Assembly: GCA_964640225.1 (NCBI GenBank)
Contig: CAZXFI010000015.1
Coordinates: 1-17,093, forward strand
DNA: 17,093 nucleotides
Reading direction: 5' to 3'
From: JAGLWW01 sp964640225
GTDB lineage: Archaea > Aenigmatarchaeota > Aenigmatarchaeia > PWEA01 > JAGHBM01
The notes beneath the pieces are model-generated. The model worked only from the letters and a program-made list of their open reading frames with translations, was not told where the DNA came from and did not search any database. Both the position numbers and the translations under genes were made by a program. Below, in pieces: positions 1-6,624 of the stretch (position 1 is its first letter; every line of letters begins with the position of its first letter).

Positions 1-17
1 TGGAGCCTTCGGAGGGA

Positions 18-98
18 TTCTCATTTTTCCCGTTGGAAAACACTTCGCGTTTTCAAGTTTTGGGAAATGCAAAAACCTTTTCTGAAAAGGGATTTGCT
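18..98 (-). other. tRNA-Thr intron 3, T-loop (59/60), 81 nt
   Basis: On the minus strand the T-stem GGGGG/CCCTC is followed by a central helix of exon TTCA with intron TGAG, which includes one T-G wobble. A 5' bulge AAA and a 3' bulge AAT flank it, and cuts AA/A and AA/T give T-loop TTCAAAT. The helix on the intron side is weak, so the motif is relaxed (hBH-like). The intron holds two hairpins: CCTTTT-CTG-AAAAGG inside GCAAA/TTTGC arms (about 69-97), and a GAAAAC/GTTTTC stem-loop (about 36-54). The second lies in a 33-nt block that resembles 17061-17093. Confidence 0.83.
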
Positions 99-120
99 TT
101 TGAACCCCCGACCTGCTGCT

Positions 121-155
121 GTCTTTGTGCAACCGGGATTTATGACCCGTGCATG
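121..155 (-). other. tRNA-Thr intron 2, anticodon loop (37/38), 35 nt
   Basis: This is the canonical archaeal intron position. The anticodon stem is followed by a central helix of exon CTTG with intron AAAG, which has one G-A mismatch. The bulges are TAC (5') and ACA (3'), and the cuts TA/C and AC/A restore loop CTTGTAA. The intron folds with a TGCA/TGCA and CGGG/CCCG stem. The mismatch in the central helix makes this a relaxed BHB. Confidence 0.88.
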
Positions 156-172
156 TACAAGGCAGCCGCTCT

Positions 173-251
173 TCGCCGAGCCTTTCCGTTTTCACCGATT
201 GCCCCAAAGTTTTCTTTCCCTTAAGGCTTTCTTTTGTGAAAAGAAAGGCTT
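173..251 (-). other. tRNA-Thr intron 1, D-loop (20/21), 79 nt
   Basis: On the minus strand the D-stem GCTC/GAGC is followed by a 4-bp helix of exon GCCG with intron CGGC, a GTA bulge on the 5' side and a GAA bulge on the 3' side. This is a full BHB motif. It is capped by a perfect 8-bp helix, AGCCTTTC with GAAAGGCT. Cutting GT/A and GA/A gives D-loop AGCCGGTA. The intron also holds a 13-bp inverted repeat with one mismatch at 223-251. That repeat competes with the BHB, because both use the first AGCCTTTC. No protein-coding sequence is visible, so there is no homing endonuclease. Confidence 0.88.
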
Positions 252-276
252 ACCGGCTGAGCTACGAAGGCATTCC

Positions 277-329
277 GTAAAAATTCTTTGAATTTTTACT
301 CCAGTAAAGGCGCACACTCCGTGCGCGCC
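277..329. repeat. cluster of palindromes upstream of tRNA-Thr
   Basis: Three back-to-back inverted repeats begin 5 nt upstream of the tRNA 5' end. The first is a perfect 10-bp stem, GTAAAAATTC with a TTT loop (277-299). The second is TTTACT/AGTAAA (295-308), which shares its left arm with the first. The third is a 9-bp GC-rich stem at 309-329 with a 3-nt loop; its only mismatch is a G-U pair in the minus-strand RNA. If the tRNA promoter is the AT-rich box near 354-366, these lie in the 5' leader of the precursor. Whether they act as an RNA structure or are mobile palindromes is not known. Confidence 0.6.
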
Positions 330-373
330 GGCCTACTTCTATTAAAGGCTGTAGGATTTATTTAAACCTTTTT

Positions 374-384
374 TTATTTAAAAA
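374..384 (+). promoter_or_regulatory. TATA box for the pilus operon
   Basis: The AT-rich stretch TTATTTAAAAA is centred about 22 nt upstream of the ATG at 401, with no ribosome binding site between. This is the spacing of a leaderless archaeal transcript. A second AT-rich box at 354-366 read on the minus strand (TTTAAATAAATCC) is a candidate promoter for the tRNA, so 350-390 may be a divergent promoter. Confidence 0.5.
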
Positions 385-400
385 TCCACTATATTTTAGC

Positions 401-817
401 ATGAAAGCCCCTTCGTCAGGCCAGGCCGCCATTGAGTACATGATGATTATAAGCATCACCATGATTATACTTGTGCCGCTGCTTTTCCTTGTCAATTCCT
501 ATATGTCCTACGGGAAGGACGAGCTGAAAATAAGCGCGCTTGAGGACAGCGTGCAGTCCCTGGCAGAGGCCTCGGACATGGTGTATTTCCAGGGCTACCC
601 CGCGAGGATGTCCGTGAGCTTCTACGTTCCGGAAAGCGTGACATCGGCCGAGGCGGAGGACAACCTCATATCGGTGAGAATCAGAACCTCCTCGGGCACC
701 ACCGACGTTATCGCTATAACGCAGGCCAACCTTACCGGAACCCTGCCAACCAGCCCCGGGACATACAAGATAAAAATTCTGGCACAGGAGGATGGTCTCG
801 TAAATGTCTCTTGCTAA
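401..817 (+). CDS. pilin-like protein with class III signal peptide
   Basis: 138 residues. The N-terminus is a short charged and polar leader (MKAPSSG), then QAAIEYMM and a hydrophobic helix to about residue 32. This is the layout of archaeal prepilins cut by an EppA/PibD-type peptidase between G7 and Q8, with E11 at the usual +5 position (QAAIE is residues 7-11 by one count; the exact numbering depends on the cut site). The rest is a small extracellular domain without a recognised family. It is the first gene of a pilus-like operon and overlaps the next gene by 14 bp, which implies translational coupling. Its low length and place at the head of a row of similar genes suggest a minor pilin or initiator and not the main filament subunit. 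The ATG at 401 is the only start that keeps the whole signal. Confidence 0.85.
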   Translation: MKAPSSGQAAIEYMMIISITMIILVPLLFLVNSYMSYGKDELKISALEDSVQSLAEASDMVYFQGYPARMSVSFYVPESVTSAEAEDNLISVRIRTSSGTTDVIAITQANLTGTLPTSPGTYKIKILAQEDGLVNVSC

Positions 818-1241
818 ATTTTGGGAACGAAGTTCCCAAATATCTGGAACTTCAGTTCCAAAAGCCCAGGTCAGCGCGGAATTTCTTATGCTGATAATAC
901 TGATGGTGCTTATATTCGTGGTTTACGTTCCCTTCCTCTGGAAGGAGCAGCTTGACATAGAGGAGGAAAGCGAGTACCTTATAGGGGAAAAAATAGCAAT
1001 CTCCCTGAAAAAGGAAATAGACACCGCCGTGATGTTCGGACCGGGGTACAGGAGGAACTTCACTCTTCCGGAGAAAATAAGGGATTCCTATTACATCATA
1101 GCTATAGAGGACAAGATACTGAAGATAACATGGAAAAACAGGGCAACCCAGGAAAGCCTCATAGCCCACGAAATTTCAGGCACCCCGGGAACAGGGCGCA
1201 ATACCATATCAAACCAGGACGATGTGATTGTATTTGAGTAA
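804..1241 (+). CDS. pilin-like protein with extended leader
   Basis: 145 residues. The signal KAQVSAEFLM with a hydrophobic helix (residues about 28-46) is a class III signal peptide, expected to be cut between A21 and Q22. The leader before it is unusually long (about 20 residues), and its residues 6-19 are encoded by two DNA hairpins (820-860). The ATG at 804 lies inside the end of the upstream gene, and no ATG, GTG or TTG in frame occurs between it and the signal, so this start is favoured. The C-terminal region is charged, then beta-like, with no family recognised. It is probably a minor pilin that assembles with its neighbours in the same membrane complex. Confidence 0.8.
   Translation: MSLAKFWERSSQISGTSVPKAQVSAEFLMLIILMVLIFVVYVPFLWKEQLDIEEESEYLIGEKIAISLKKEIDTAVMFGPGYRRNFTLPEKIRDSYYIIAIEDKILKITWKNRATQESLIAHEISGTPGTGRNTISNQDDVIVFE
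820..860. repeat. paired hairpins inside a pilin leader
   Basis: Two adjoining perfect palindromes are present: TTTGGGAAC-GAA-GTTCCCAAA (820-840, 9-bp stem) and TGGAAC-TTCA-GTTCCA (845-860). They begin 3 bases after the stop codon of the upstream gene and are read through in frame by the next one. The shared GGAAC/GTTCC core suggests one family. They could be an RNA structure tuning coupling between the two genes, or an inserted palindromic element. Confidence 0.7.
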
Positions 1242-1701
1242 GGCCCAGATATTCAGCTCCGATTTCATGGTAGCCTCGGTAATATTCCTTCTAATCCTGG
1301 TTGTCACTCATGTTTACACTCAGAACATATACGAAAAGATAGACAGGCAGGAGAGCATGATATATTACGAGAGCCTGATATCAACCACCGATGTGCTGCT
1401 GCTTTACCCGGGGTATCCGGAGAAATGGAGCCAGGGAAACGTTGAAGTGCTCGGGATAGCCGAAAGGCCCAACTACATCAACAGCACCAAGATGGGAAGC
1501 ATGATGAACATGACCGAGGACCGGATAAAGGAGCTGATGGGAATTGAGGGAAATAATTTTTATTTCACGGTTGAAAATGACACAGGCCTTGTTTTTGAGA
1601 AGGGAACCACCGCGTGGAACAACACCGATACGGTTTACATAATAAACAGAAATGCATTGATGGACGGAGCCTCCGTTAAAATAAGGTTTTTGGTGTGGTG
1701 A
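1228..1701 (+). CDS. pilin-like protein
   Basis: 157 residues from the TTG at 1228, or 155 from the TTG at 1234; no ATG is available before the signal. The leader SKAQ followed by IFSSDFMVASVIFLLILVV is a prepilin-type N-terminus, parallel to the KAQVSAEF signal of the gene before it. The extracellular part has several N-glycosylation sequons (for example NST, NMT, NDT, NNT) and ends in an aliphatic stretch closing with V-W, like the vWA protein that follows. It overlaps the upstream gene by 14 bp, or by 8 bp if the second TTG is used, and is followed after 1 nt by the next ATG. Likely a minor pilin of the complex. Confidence 0.8.
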   Translation: MYLSKAQIFSSDFMVASVIFLLILVVTHVYTQNIYEKIDRQESMIYYESLISTTDVLLLYPGYPEKWSQGNVEVLGIAERPNYINSTKMGSMMNMTEDRIKELMGIEGNNFYFTVENDTGLVFEKGTTAWNNTDTVYIINRNALMDGASVKIRFLVW

Positions 1702-1702
1702 A

Positions 1703-4627
1703 ATGAAAGGGCTGATATTCTATCTTGACGCGACGCTGGCACTGGTGCTTATGATAGCGGTGGTTGCCGGCATAGGCGTTTACTACACCATAGAGCCGGA
1801 GCTGGAGTACAGGACCATACAGGCCGAGGCCGAGGACCTTATGCAGCTCATGTCCCAGAAGATGAATGCCACGGAATTCGGGCTCCCGGACAACTACACC
1901 AACAAGACCTTCCTAGAGGCCGTGGGAACCCTCTGGGTTGAGGGAAACCAAAGCAAGGCAAGAGAAGTTGTCAACGACACCCTCGGGAACTTTGAAAGAA
2001 GGTGCCTGGAGCTGAGTTTTGAGGGAGACGTGATATACAACAGGACAGGGTGCGACGAGGAGGGCCACAACGTCGCGGTGTCAAACAGGGTTGCATCGGG
2101 ATACGCCTCGGAAAAAAAGCCGGAAGGTTACATGGCCAGGGTAATCCTGAACAAACTCAAGCGGGTGGTTTCGGAGTACGTTTATTTCGGGGGTTACGTG
2201 GGGGACGGGAACATAACCAAGAACATGACGCTTATGTTCATAGAGAACGCGATGGACGCCAGGATGGAGCTTGACGCGGGCTCGGAATTTGAGCTCTACA
2301 TAAACGGCGCTCCCTCCGGGACCTACTCCCCATCCCAGGCCAACATGACCTCGGATGTCTTCGTGATATGCAACCAGACCTACCAGACTGCCTACTGCGA
2401 CAACTTCGGGGAGAACACCACCCTTGAGTTCAGGTTCCTGGGAAACAGGAGCTACATAGGCGGGGGAAACCTGAGGGTCCGTTACAACACCACGGAGTTT
2501 GAGGTGGAGGAGGAGCCGGACAGGCACGAGCTTCCGGGAATAGACGGGATAATAAACCTTTACTCCTCTTTTTACGTTCCCGGCGCAATACAGGAAATGG
2601 AAACTTTCCTTCACTACAGGAGCAACTTCACTATTTTCTTCAACATAGGAAACGTAACGCTTTACAACGGCTCCACCAACGAGGGGGAGGACATAAACGT
2701 CACTATAAGCAACACCGTGATGGAAAGCCTTCTGAATTCCGGGGGGCTGAACTACACCGAGCTTAGCAAAAAAACCGTGCCTGTGAGGCTGGGCATGCAA
2801 AACGTCTCATACTTGACTCTGGGCCAGGAGGAAGCGGATGTCTTCTCCGTAACTGACATATCGGGCAGCATGGGAGAGGATTACGGGGGATGCGACGTGC
2901 CCTACGACTGCGGCGACCCCAGGGTCTGCGGCTACGGTAGCTACGAGTGCCAGAACTACACGGTTCCGGACTGCGACCAGGCCTACTGCCACGGTTCCGA
3001 CTGCTCGCAGTGGTGCTGCAACAGCGGCCCGTTCTGGGGCACATGCTGCGACGAAGACCAGGCCAGCTGCATCGCCTGCGGGGGCACGTGGAGCTGCGGG
3101 TGGCTCGGCTGCTCATGCAGCGGGGGCTCATGTACCAGCTATCAGGACTGCTGCGACAGCGACTGCTGCAACGCCAGCCAGTCCGACTGCCAGTACTGCG
3201 AGGGCAGCTGGATAACCCAGGACATGTGCGACAATCCCGAGAGCTACTGCGGGTCTACCCAGTCCCTGTGCCAGGACTGGTGCAACGGCACCTGGGCCCC
3301 GTCAGAATGCTACATAGAGAGGATAGACCTGGCAAAGGATGCCAACAACATATTCATAGACACCGTGCTCAACTACTCTGAAAACAGGGTGGGTCTGGTG
3401 GCCTACGAAACCGGGGTGGACAGCGGCGACTGCCACGACCTTTCAACGGACAACGTCTCCCTGAAGAGCAAGGTAAGCGAATGGGAAGCCGAGGGCTCCA
3501 CCTGCATATGCTGCGGCATAAACGGCGCGGTGAGCAGGCTCCTGGCCCAGTCCGGGGAGGACAAGTTCAAGTCAATGGTGGTCATGAGCGACGGGGAGGC
3601 CAATGTAGGATGCGGCGGCGACCCCAAGGAAGACGCGGTGCACGCGGCCTGCGACGCGTGGAACGACCATGAAATAAAGGTTTATGCCATAGGATTCGGG
3701 CAGGGCGTGGATAACGTGACCCTGATGAACATCTCCGACTGCGGCCACGGGGAATACTATTACGCGGATGTGGACGATCTCGTGGACATATACAGGCTGG
3801 TGGCAAAGGAAATCATAAACGCAAGCTACGAGGCGCAGACGGTGGAGGTTTACGGAGGGGATTACGGGAACATAACGCTTTACCCGGACTCGTATATAGG
3901 ATTCAACTACACCCCCGAAACAGGGCAGCCCGAATACGGGGAAATATCAATAACAGTGGAAAGCTCTAGGTTCGGCGGCTCTCCGGAAAGCCCGAAGAAC
4001 GGCAGCTTCATGGTGCCGGACGGGACCAGGGCGCTTGACGCCAAGGTAACATCCTACTCCTCCGAGTACTGGACCGACCGGGCTCTTATATACAACGGCT
4101 CCTGGAAACACGTCTACAGGCTGTGGGATTACGGTGAGGATTATCAGGAACTCGGAGACCCCTACGCAATCTACATACCCCTTGAGTACGTCGGGAGCGG
4201 GGAAAACGAGGTGAGTATAGACACGGGAGCCACCCGGGAGAACACCACCGGGGGAAGCCCGGACAGCAGGGTGATATACACGCTGGCCGTGGAAATACTC
4301 ACCAACTACACGGGAGTTTTCAACAAATCCGAAGGCTCGGCGAAGCAGGTGTACTACGACCTGAACCTGGACAAGGAGGACGAGGGCTACGTGGAGATAC
4401 CGCTCGGCAACGACTCGGACCCCTGGGACCCCGAGCTGGATGCCGTGGACAACGCTCTGCTCACGCTCCTGGACAGGCTGAATTTCTACAACGACACGGG
4501 CACGGATGACGGGGACCAGGACAACCCCATAGACGTTTACCCCGGGGAGCTCTCCTTTGACATGATACCCATAGGAGGCGTGCCGTGGCTGTGGGGTCCG
4601 GGAATATTTACACTGAAGGTGTGGTAA
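1703..4627 (+). CDS. large vWA-domain surface protein with Cys-rich insert
   Basis: 974 residues. The N-terminus MKGLIFYLDATLALVLMIAV is a prepilin-like leader plus membrane helix, so the protein is anchored with its bulk outside the cell. Residues about 40-375 are a glycan-rich region without a recognised fold. A von Willebrand A domain starts at about 378. Its MIDAS motif D385-x-S387-x-S389 is followed, after 7 residues, by a 140-residue insert with 28 cysteines (397-536). The vWA fold then resumes with a helix at 541-556, strand RVGLVAYE (562-569), and VVMSDGE (626-632) with D630 as a likely MIDAS residue. Residues 710-974 look beta-rich. About 35 N-x-S/T sequons point to heavy N-glycosylation. 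Such domains bind ligands through a metal ion, so adhesion is likely. It sits among pilin genes with a GGTGA site just upstream, and probably acts as the tip or a surface component of the pilus. Confidence 0.85.
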   Translation: MKGLIFYLDATLALVLMIAVVAGIGVYYTIEPELEYRTIQAEAEDLMQLMSQKMNATEFGLPDNYTNKTFLEAVGTLWVEGNQSKAREVVNDTLGNFERRCLELSFEGDVIYNRTGCDEEGHNVAVSNRVASGYASEKKPEGYMARVILNKLKRVVSEYVYFGGYVGDGNITKNMTLMFIENAMDARMELDAGSEFELYINGAPSGTYSPSQANMTSDVFVICNQTYQTAYCDNFGENTTLEFRFLGNRSYIGGGNLRVRYNTTEFEVEEEPDRHELPGIDGIINLYSSFYVPGAIQEMETFLHYRSNFTIFFNIGNVTLYNGSTNEGEDINVTISNTVMESLLNSGGLNYTELSKKTVPVRLGMQNVSYLTLGQEEADVFSVTDISGSMGEDYGGCDVPYDCGDPRVCGYGSYECQNYTVPDCDQAYCHGSDCSQWCCNSGPFWGTCCDEDQASCIACGGTWSCGWLGCSCSGGSCTSYQDCCDSDCCNASQSDCQYCEGSWITQDMCDNPESYCGSTQSLCQDWCNGTWAPSECYIERIDLAKDANNIFIDTVLNYSENRVGLVAYETGVDSGDCHDLSTDNVSLKSKVSEWEAEGSTCICCGINGAVSRLLAQSGEDKFKSMVVMSDGEANVGCGGDPKEDAVHAACDAWNDHEIKVYAIGFGQGVDNVTLMNISDCGHGEYYYADVDDLVDIYRLVAKEIINASYEAQTVEVYGGDYGNITLYPDSYIGFNYTPETGQPEYGEISITVESSRFGGSPESPKNGSFMVPDGTRALDAKVTSYSSEYWTDRALIYNGSWKHVYRLWDYGEDYQELGDPYAIYIPLEYVGSGENEVSIDTGATRENTTGGSPDSRVIYTLAVEILTNYTGVFNKSEGSAKQVYYDLNLDKEDEGYVEIPLGNDSDPWDPELDAVDNALLTLLDRLNFYNDTGTDDGDQDNPIDVYPGELSFDMIPIGGVPWLWGPGIFTLKVW
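2891..3310 (+). other. Cys-rich insert within the vWA MIDAS loop
   Basis: Residues 397-536 of the vWA protein hold 28 cysteines (20 percent), often as CC pairs (438-439, 448-449, 483-484, 488-489), with many Gly, Asp, Ser, Trp and Tyr. Outside the cell these could make up to 14 disulfides. The insert lies between the first MIDAS strand and the first helix of the vWA fold, next to the metal site. Further cysteines in the vWA body (577, 601, 603, 604, 637, 650, 680) may bond with it. Confidence 0.8.
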
Positions 4628-5805
4628 TGAAAAAAGGCGTTTTTTACTCCGTGCTCACCATAATAATACTGGTGCCAGTAATAGCACTTTCCTCAGTATA
4701 CTCCGAAACGCTGAGGGGCTACGGGGTGGACATAGGCTCAAACGTGCGGCTGAAGAGCGGGCTTTACTTTCTTGACTCGGTCAACGAGGACTTTGAAAGG
4801 GCCGTGAGGATAGTCGGAAGGAGGAGCCTCACTGCCTGCATAAACCATATAGTCAACGAGGGGGAGGGCCTGGATTCCGCGGAAGATACCATACTGGAGC
4901 TTTTTGAAAACAGAACCATAAACGGCACGGTTTCCGAAATAATGGATTACAGTATTTATGACTGGATGAACAGGAGCGACGACGTTGCAATCAAGAGGGG
5001 CTTTGTGCTGGAGAGGGAAATCAGGAGCGTGGACGTCTCAATGGGAGACCCGTGGAACGTAATGTTCTCGCTGGAAATGCACGTAAAACTGAAAGACAGG
5101 CAAAACCTCTTTTCCTACGAAAAAAACCTGACCAAAAACGTATACGTGCCGATAGATGACCTGGAAGACCCTCTCTATACTATAGAAACGGACGGGAGAG
5201 TGGCAAGAAAGGTACACAAGCACGATGGGAACCTGACGGAAAGGGTCTTGACCGGCTCCGGGGGCAACGGGTGGGCCTCGGGCGTCAGCGTAAAAACAGG
5301 CGACCCGGGTTCCGTGAGTGGCAAGGATGAAAAAATCCTGGTGATAGAAAACGCGGACTCCTCCTTCTCAAGTTTCGCGGGAGTGGTGGCCGGCTCAAAC
5401 ACAACCTCCCTGGGAACGGCGTACGTGCTGGACAGCGGCTGGGACTCTGTTGCAAACAACACGAGAATGGTTGTGGAGGGGAGCGAAGGGGAAGTATGGG
5501 AAATAGAGAACCTCTACAGCCTGCACCAGAACAGGCTTTATATAGAAGGAGAGGGACCAAGCTTCCTGGACAGGCTTGAGGGCAAGCTCACCAACTCCTA
5601 TCCGGACGCGGGGCTGGAATCTCTTGTAAACAAGGGAGACCACGAGGGCACTGGCTCCTACTACGAAGAAAGAAGCAACGTGGACTATATTTATTTCAAT
5701 GGAAGTTCAAATAATTATATAGTAAAGGGCATGCCCTCAAAATTCAGGCTGGATGAAACCCACCTGGCAAGGTACGGAGTTGACAACACCCTCAGCTACT
5801 CGTGA
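4627..5805 (+). CDS. anchored surface protein of the pilus operon
   Basis: 392 residues. The start chosen is the ATG at 4627, which overlaps the upstream stop as TAATG; a longer in-frame form from 4585 would only add 14 residues read from the end of the vWA gene. The leader MKKG, then a hydrophobic helix (VFYSVLTIIILVPVIAL, about residues 5-21), resembles a prepilin or simple N-terminal anchor. The remainder carries sequons (NRT, NGT, NRS, NLT, NTT, NGS) and no family I recognise. It has a single cysteine (in ACINHIV), unlike the vWA protein. Position between the vWA protein and the cytoplasmic parts suggests an extracellular subunit of the same machine. Confidence 0.8.
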   Translation: MKKGVFYSVLTIIILVPVIALSSVYSETLRGYGVDIGSNVRLKSGLYFLDSVNEDFERAVRIVGRRSLTACINHIVNEGEGLDSAEDTILELFENRTINGTVSEIMDYSIYDWMNRSDDVAIKRGFVLEREIRSVDVSMGDPWNVMFSLEMHVKLKDRQNLFSYEKNLTKNVYVPIDDLEDPLYTIETDGRVARKVHKHDGNLTERVLTGSGGNGWASGVSVKTGDPGSVSGKDEKILVIENADSSFSSFAGVVAGSNTTSLGTAYVLDSGWDSVANNTRMVVEGSEGEVWEIENLYSLHQNRLYIEGEGPSFLDRLEGKLTNSYPDAGLESLVNKGDHEGTGSYYEERSNVDYIYFNGSSNNYIVKGMPSKFRLDETHLARYGVDNTLSYS

Positions 5806-5809
5806 TGTT

Positions 5810-6619
5810 ATGGAAAAACTTAAAAAGCTTTTTATAGAAACTGACGTGGACACCCTGATGAAAATCGTGGAAAAAAAAGGAAAAGTCACCATCGGCGAGT
5901 GCAGCAGGGAGCTGGAAGTTCCGGAAAAGGTTGTTGAGGAATGGGCCGAAACTCTGGCCGAAGACAACCTTCTGGAAATAGATTACGGCCTCAAGTACAC
6001 CTTCCTGAAGGCGAAGAAGCTGACAAAAAAAGAGGGAACGGACGTCATGAAAAAGCTTGCAAAGGAGAAAAAGAGCATGAGCAGGGAGGAGAGGGAGCTC
6101 TTAAGAAAGGTGAAAAAACTGGAGAAAGAGCTTCACAGGGGCGAGTCTTTCGTACAAAGCCTGGAGAAAGGACTGGACAGAAAACTCAGTGACATAGAAA
6201 AGGAGTCAGAGGAGGTTGAATCCGGAAGCAGGGGCGAAATATCAAAGGAAATGTCCAGCATAAGGGAAACGGAAAAGCAGATAGAGGAGAAAATGAAGAA
6301 CATCAAGGGAAAATTCCTTTCAGTAGGAGAAGGAATGAAAAACCTTGCCGGAGGCACCACCATAAATCTTGGCATGCAGGAAAAGGAGATAAAGGAGATA
6401 GAGGAAAGGATTGAAAGACTAAAGAAAAGCGGGAAGGCCCTGGAAAAAGTGGTGGATTTGCTTGAAAAAAAAGTTGAAAAATCCAAGCCCCGTAAAATTA
6501 AAAAGCTCAGGGACTACTTTTCCGGGCTGAAAACAAACGCGAAAAAGCTCCAGAAAAGGAAGGATGAGGCTGAGAAAAGAGCGAAAGAGCTGGAGAAGGG
6601 TATAAAATCAAAGAGGTGA
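5810..6619 (+). CDS. winged-helix / coiled-coil cytoplasmic protein
   Basis: 269 residues from the ATG at 5810, 4 nt after the upstream stop; an upstream extension from 5753 would lie within the previous gene and lacks the domain. Residues about 1-75 look like a winged helix-turn-helix (DTLMKIVEKKGKVTIGECSR, then a recognition-like helix and a wing). Residues about 80-265 are almost continuous charged heptads rich in Lys and Glu, i.e. a long coiled coil. No membrane segment or signal is present, so it is cytoplasmic. It ends where the ATPase gene begins (the TGA lies within the ATPase ribosome binding site). It may be an adaptor or scaffold linking to the ATPase or a regulator; the sequence does not decide. 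No precise family recognised. Confidence 0.8.
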   Translation: MEKLKKLFIETDVDTLMKIVEKKGKVTIGECSRELEVPEKVVEEWAETLAEDNLLEIDYGLKYTFLKAKKLTKKEGTDVMKKLAKEKKSMSREERELLRKVKKLEKELHRGESFVQSLEKGLDRKLSDIEKESEEVESGSRGEISKEMSSIRETEKQIEEKMKNIKGKFLSVGEGMKNLAGGTTINLGMQEKEIKEIEERIERLKKSGKALEKVVDLLEKKVEKSKPRKIKKLRDYFSGLKTNAKKLQKRKDEAEKRAKELEKGIKSKR

Positions 6620-6624
6620 ATGCC

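Larger units (their letters stand above)
1..271 (-). tRNA. trnT: tRNA-Thr(UGU) with three introns, CCA encoded
   Basis: Read on the minus strand, four exons (271-252, 172-156, 120-99, 17-1) join into a 76-nt tRNA. It has acceptor stem GCCTTCG/CGAAGGC, U discriminator, encoded CCA, D-stem GCTC/GAGC, D-loop AGCCGGTA, anticodon stem GCTGC/GCAGC, loop CTTGTAA with anticodon TGT (159-157), variable loop AGGTC, T-stem GGGGG/CCCTC with one G-U pair, and T-loop TTCAAAT. UGU with discriminator U fits archaeal tRNA-Thr. Each junction can be drawn as a BHB motif: 3-nt bulges either side of a 4-bp helix formed by the end of the upstream exon and the end of the intron. The gene starts at the first base of the window, so its downstream flank is not visible. 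Identity of the tRNA is firm. Exact splice sites rest on the BHB drawing and could shift by one to three bases. Confidence 0.93.

Noticed and set aside
17..104. T-loop TTCGAAT with an intron at 21-101
   Set aside because: It gives the commonest T-loop, but no BHB motif can be drawn at those cuts; the 59/60 site (intron 18-98) gives TTCAAAT and a proper 4-bp helix with two 3-nt bulges.
33..291. Two short plus-strand open frames over the first 290 bases
   Set aside because: They lie on the opposite strand of tRNA-Thr and its introns, have no start context, and resemble no protein.
1..860. CRISPR array made of the palindromic repeats
   Set aside because: The hairpins differ in sequence and spacing and there are no regular spacers; they look like scattered palindromes.
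2081..2800. 239-residue minus-strand frame inside the vWA gene
   Set aside because: A shadow frame of a high-GC coding region; no ribosome binding site, no promoter and no domain, while the plus strand has clear protein features.
2947..3381. Alternative frames across the Cys-rich region as a sign of frameshift
   Set aside because: The main frame runs without a stop through the insert and resumes the vWA fold after it, so the insert is real coding sequence and not a frameshift.
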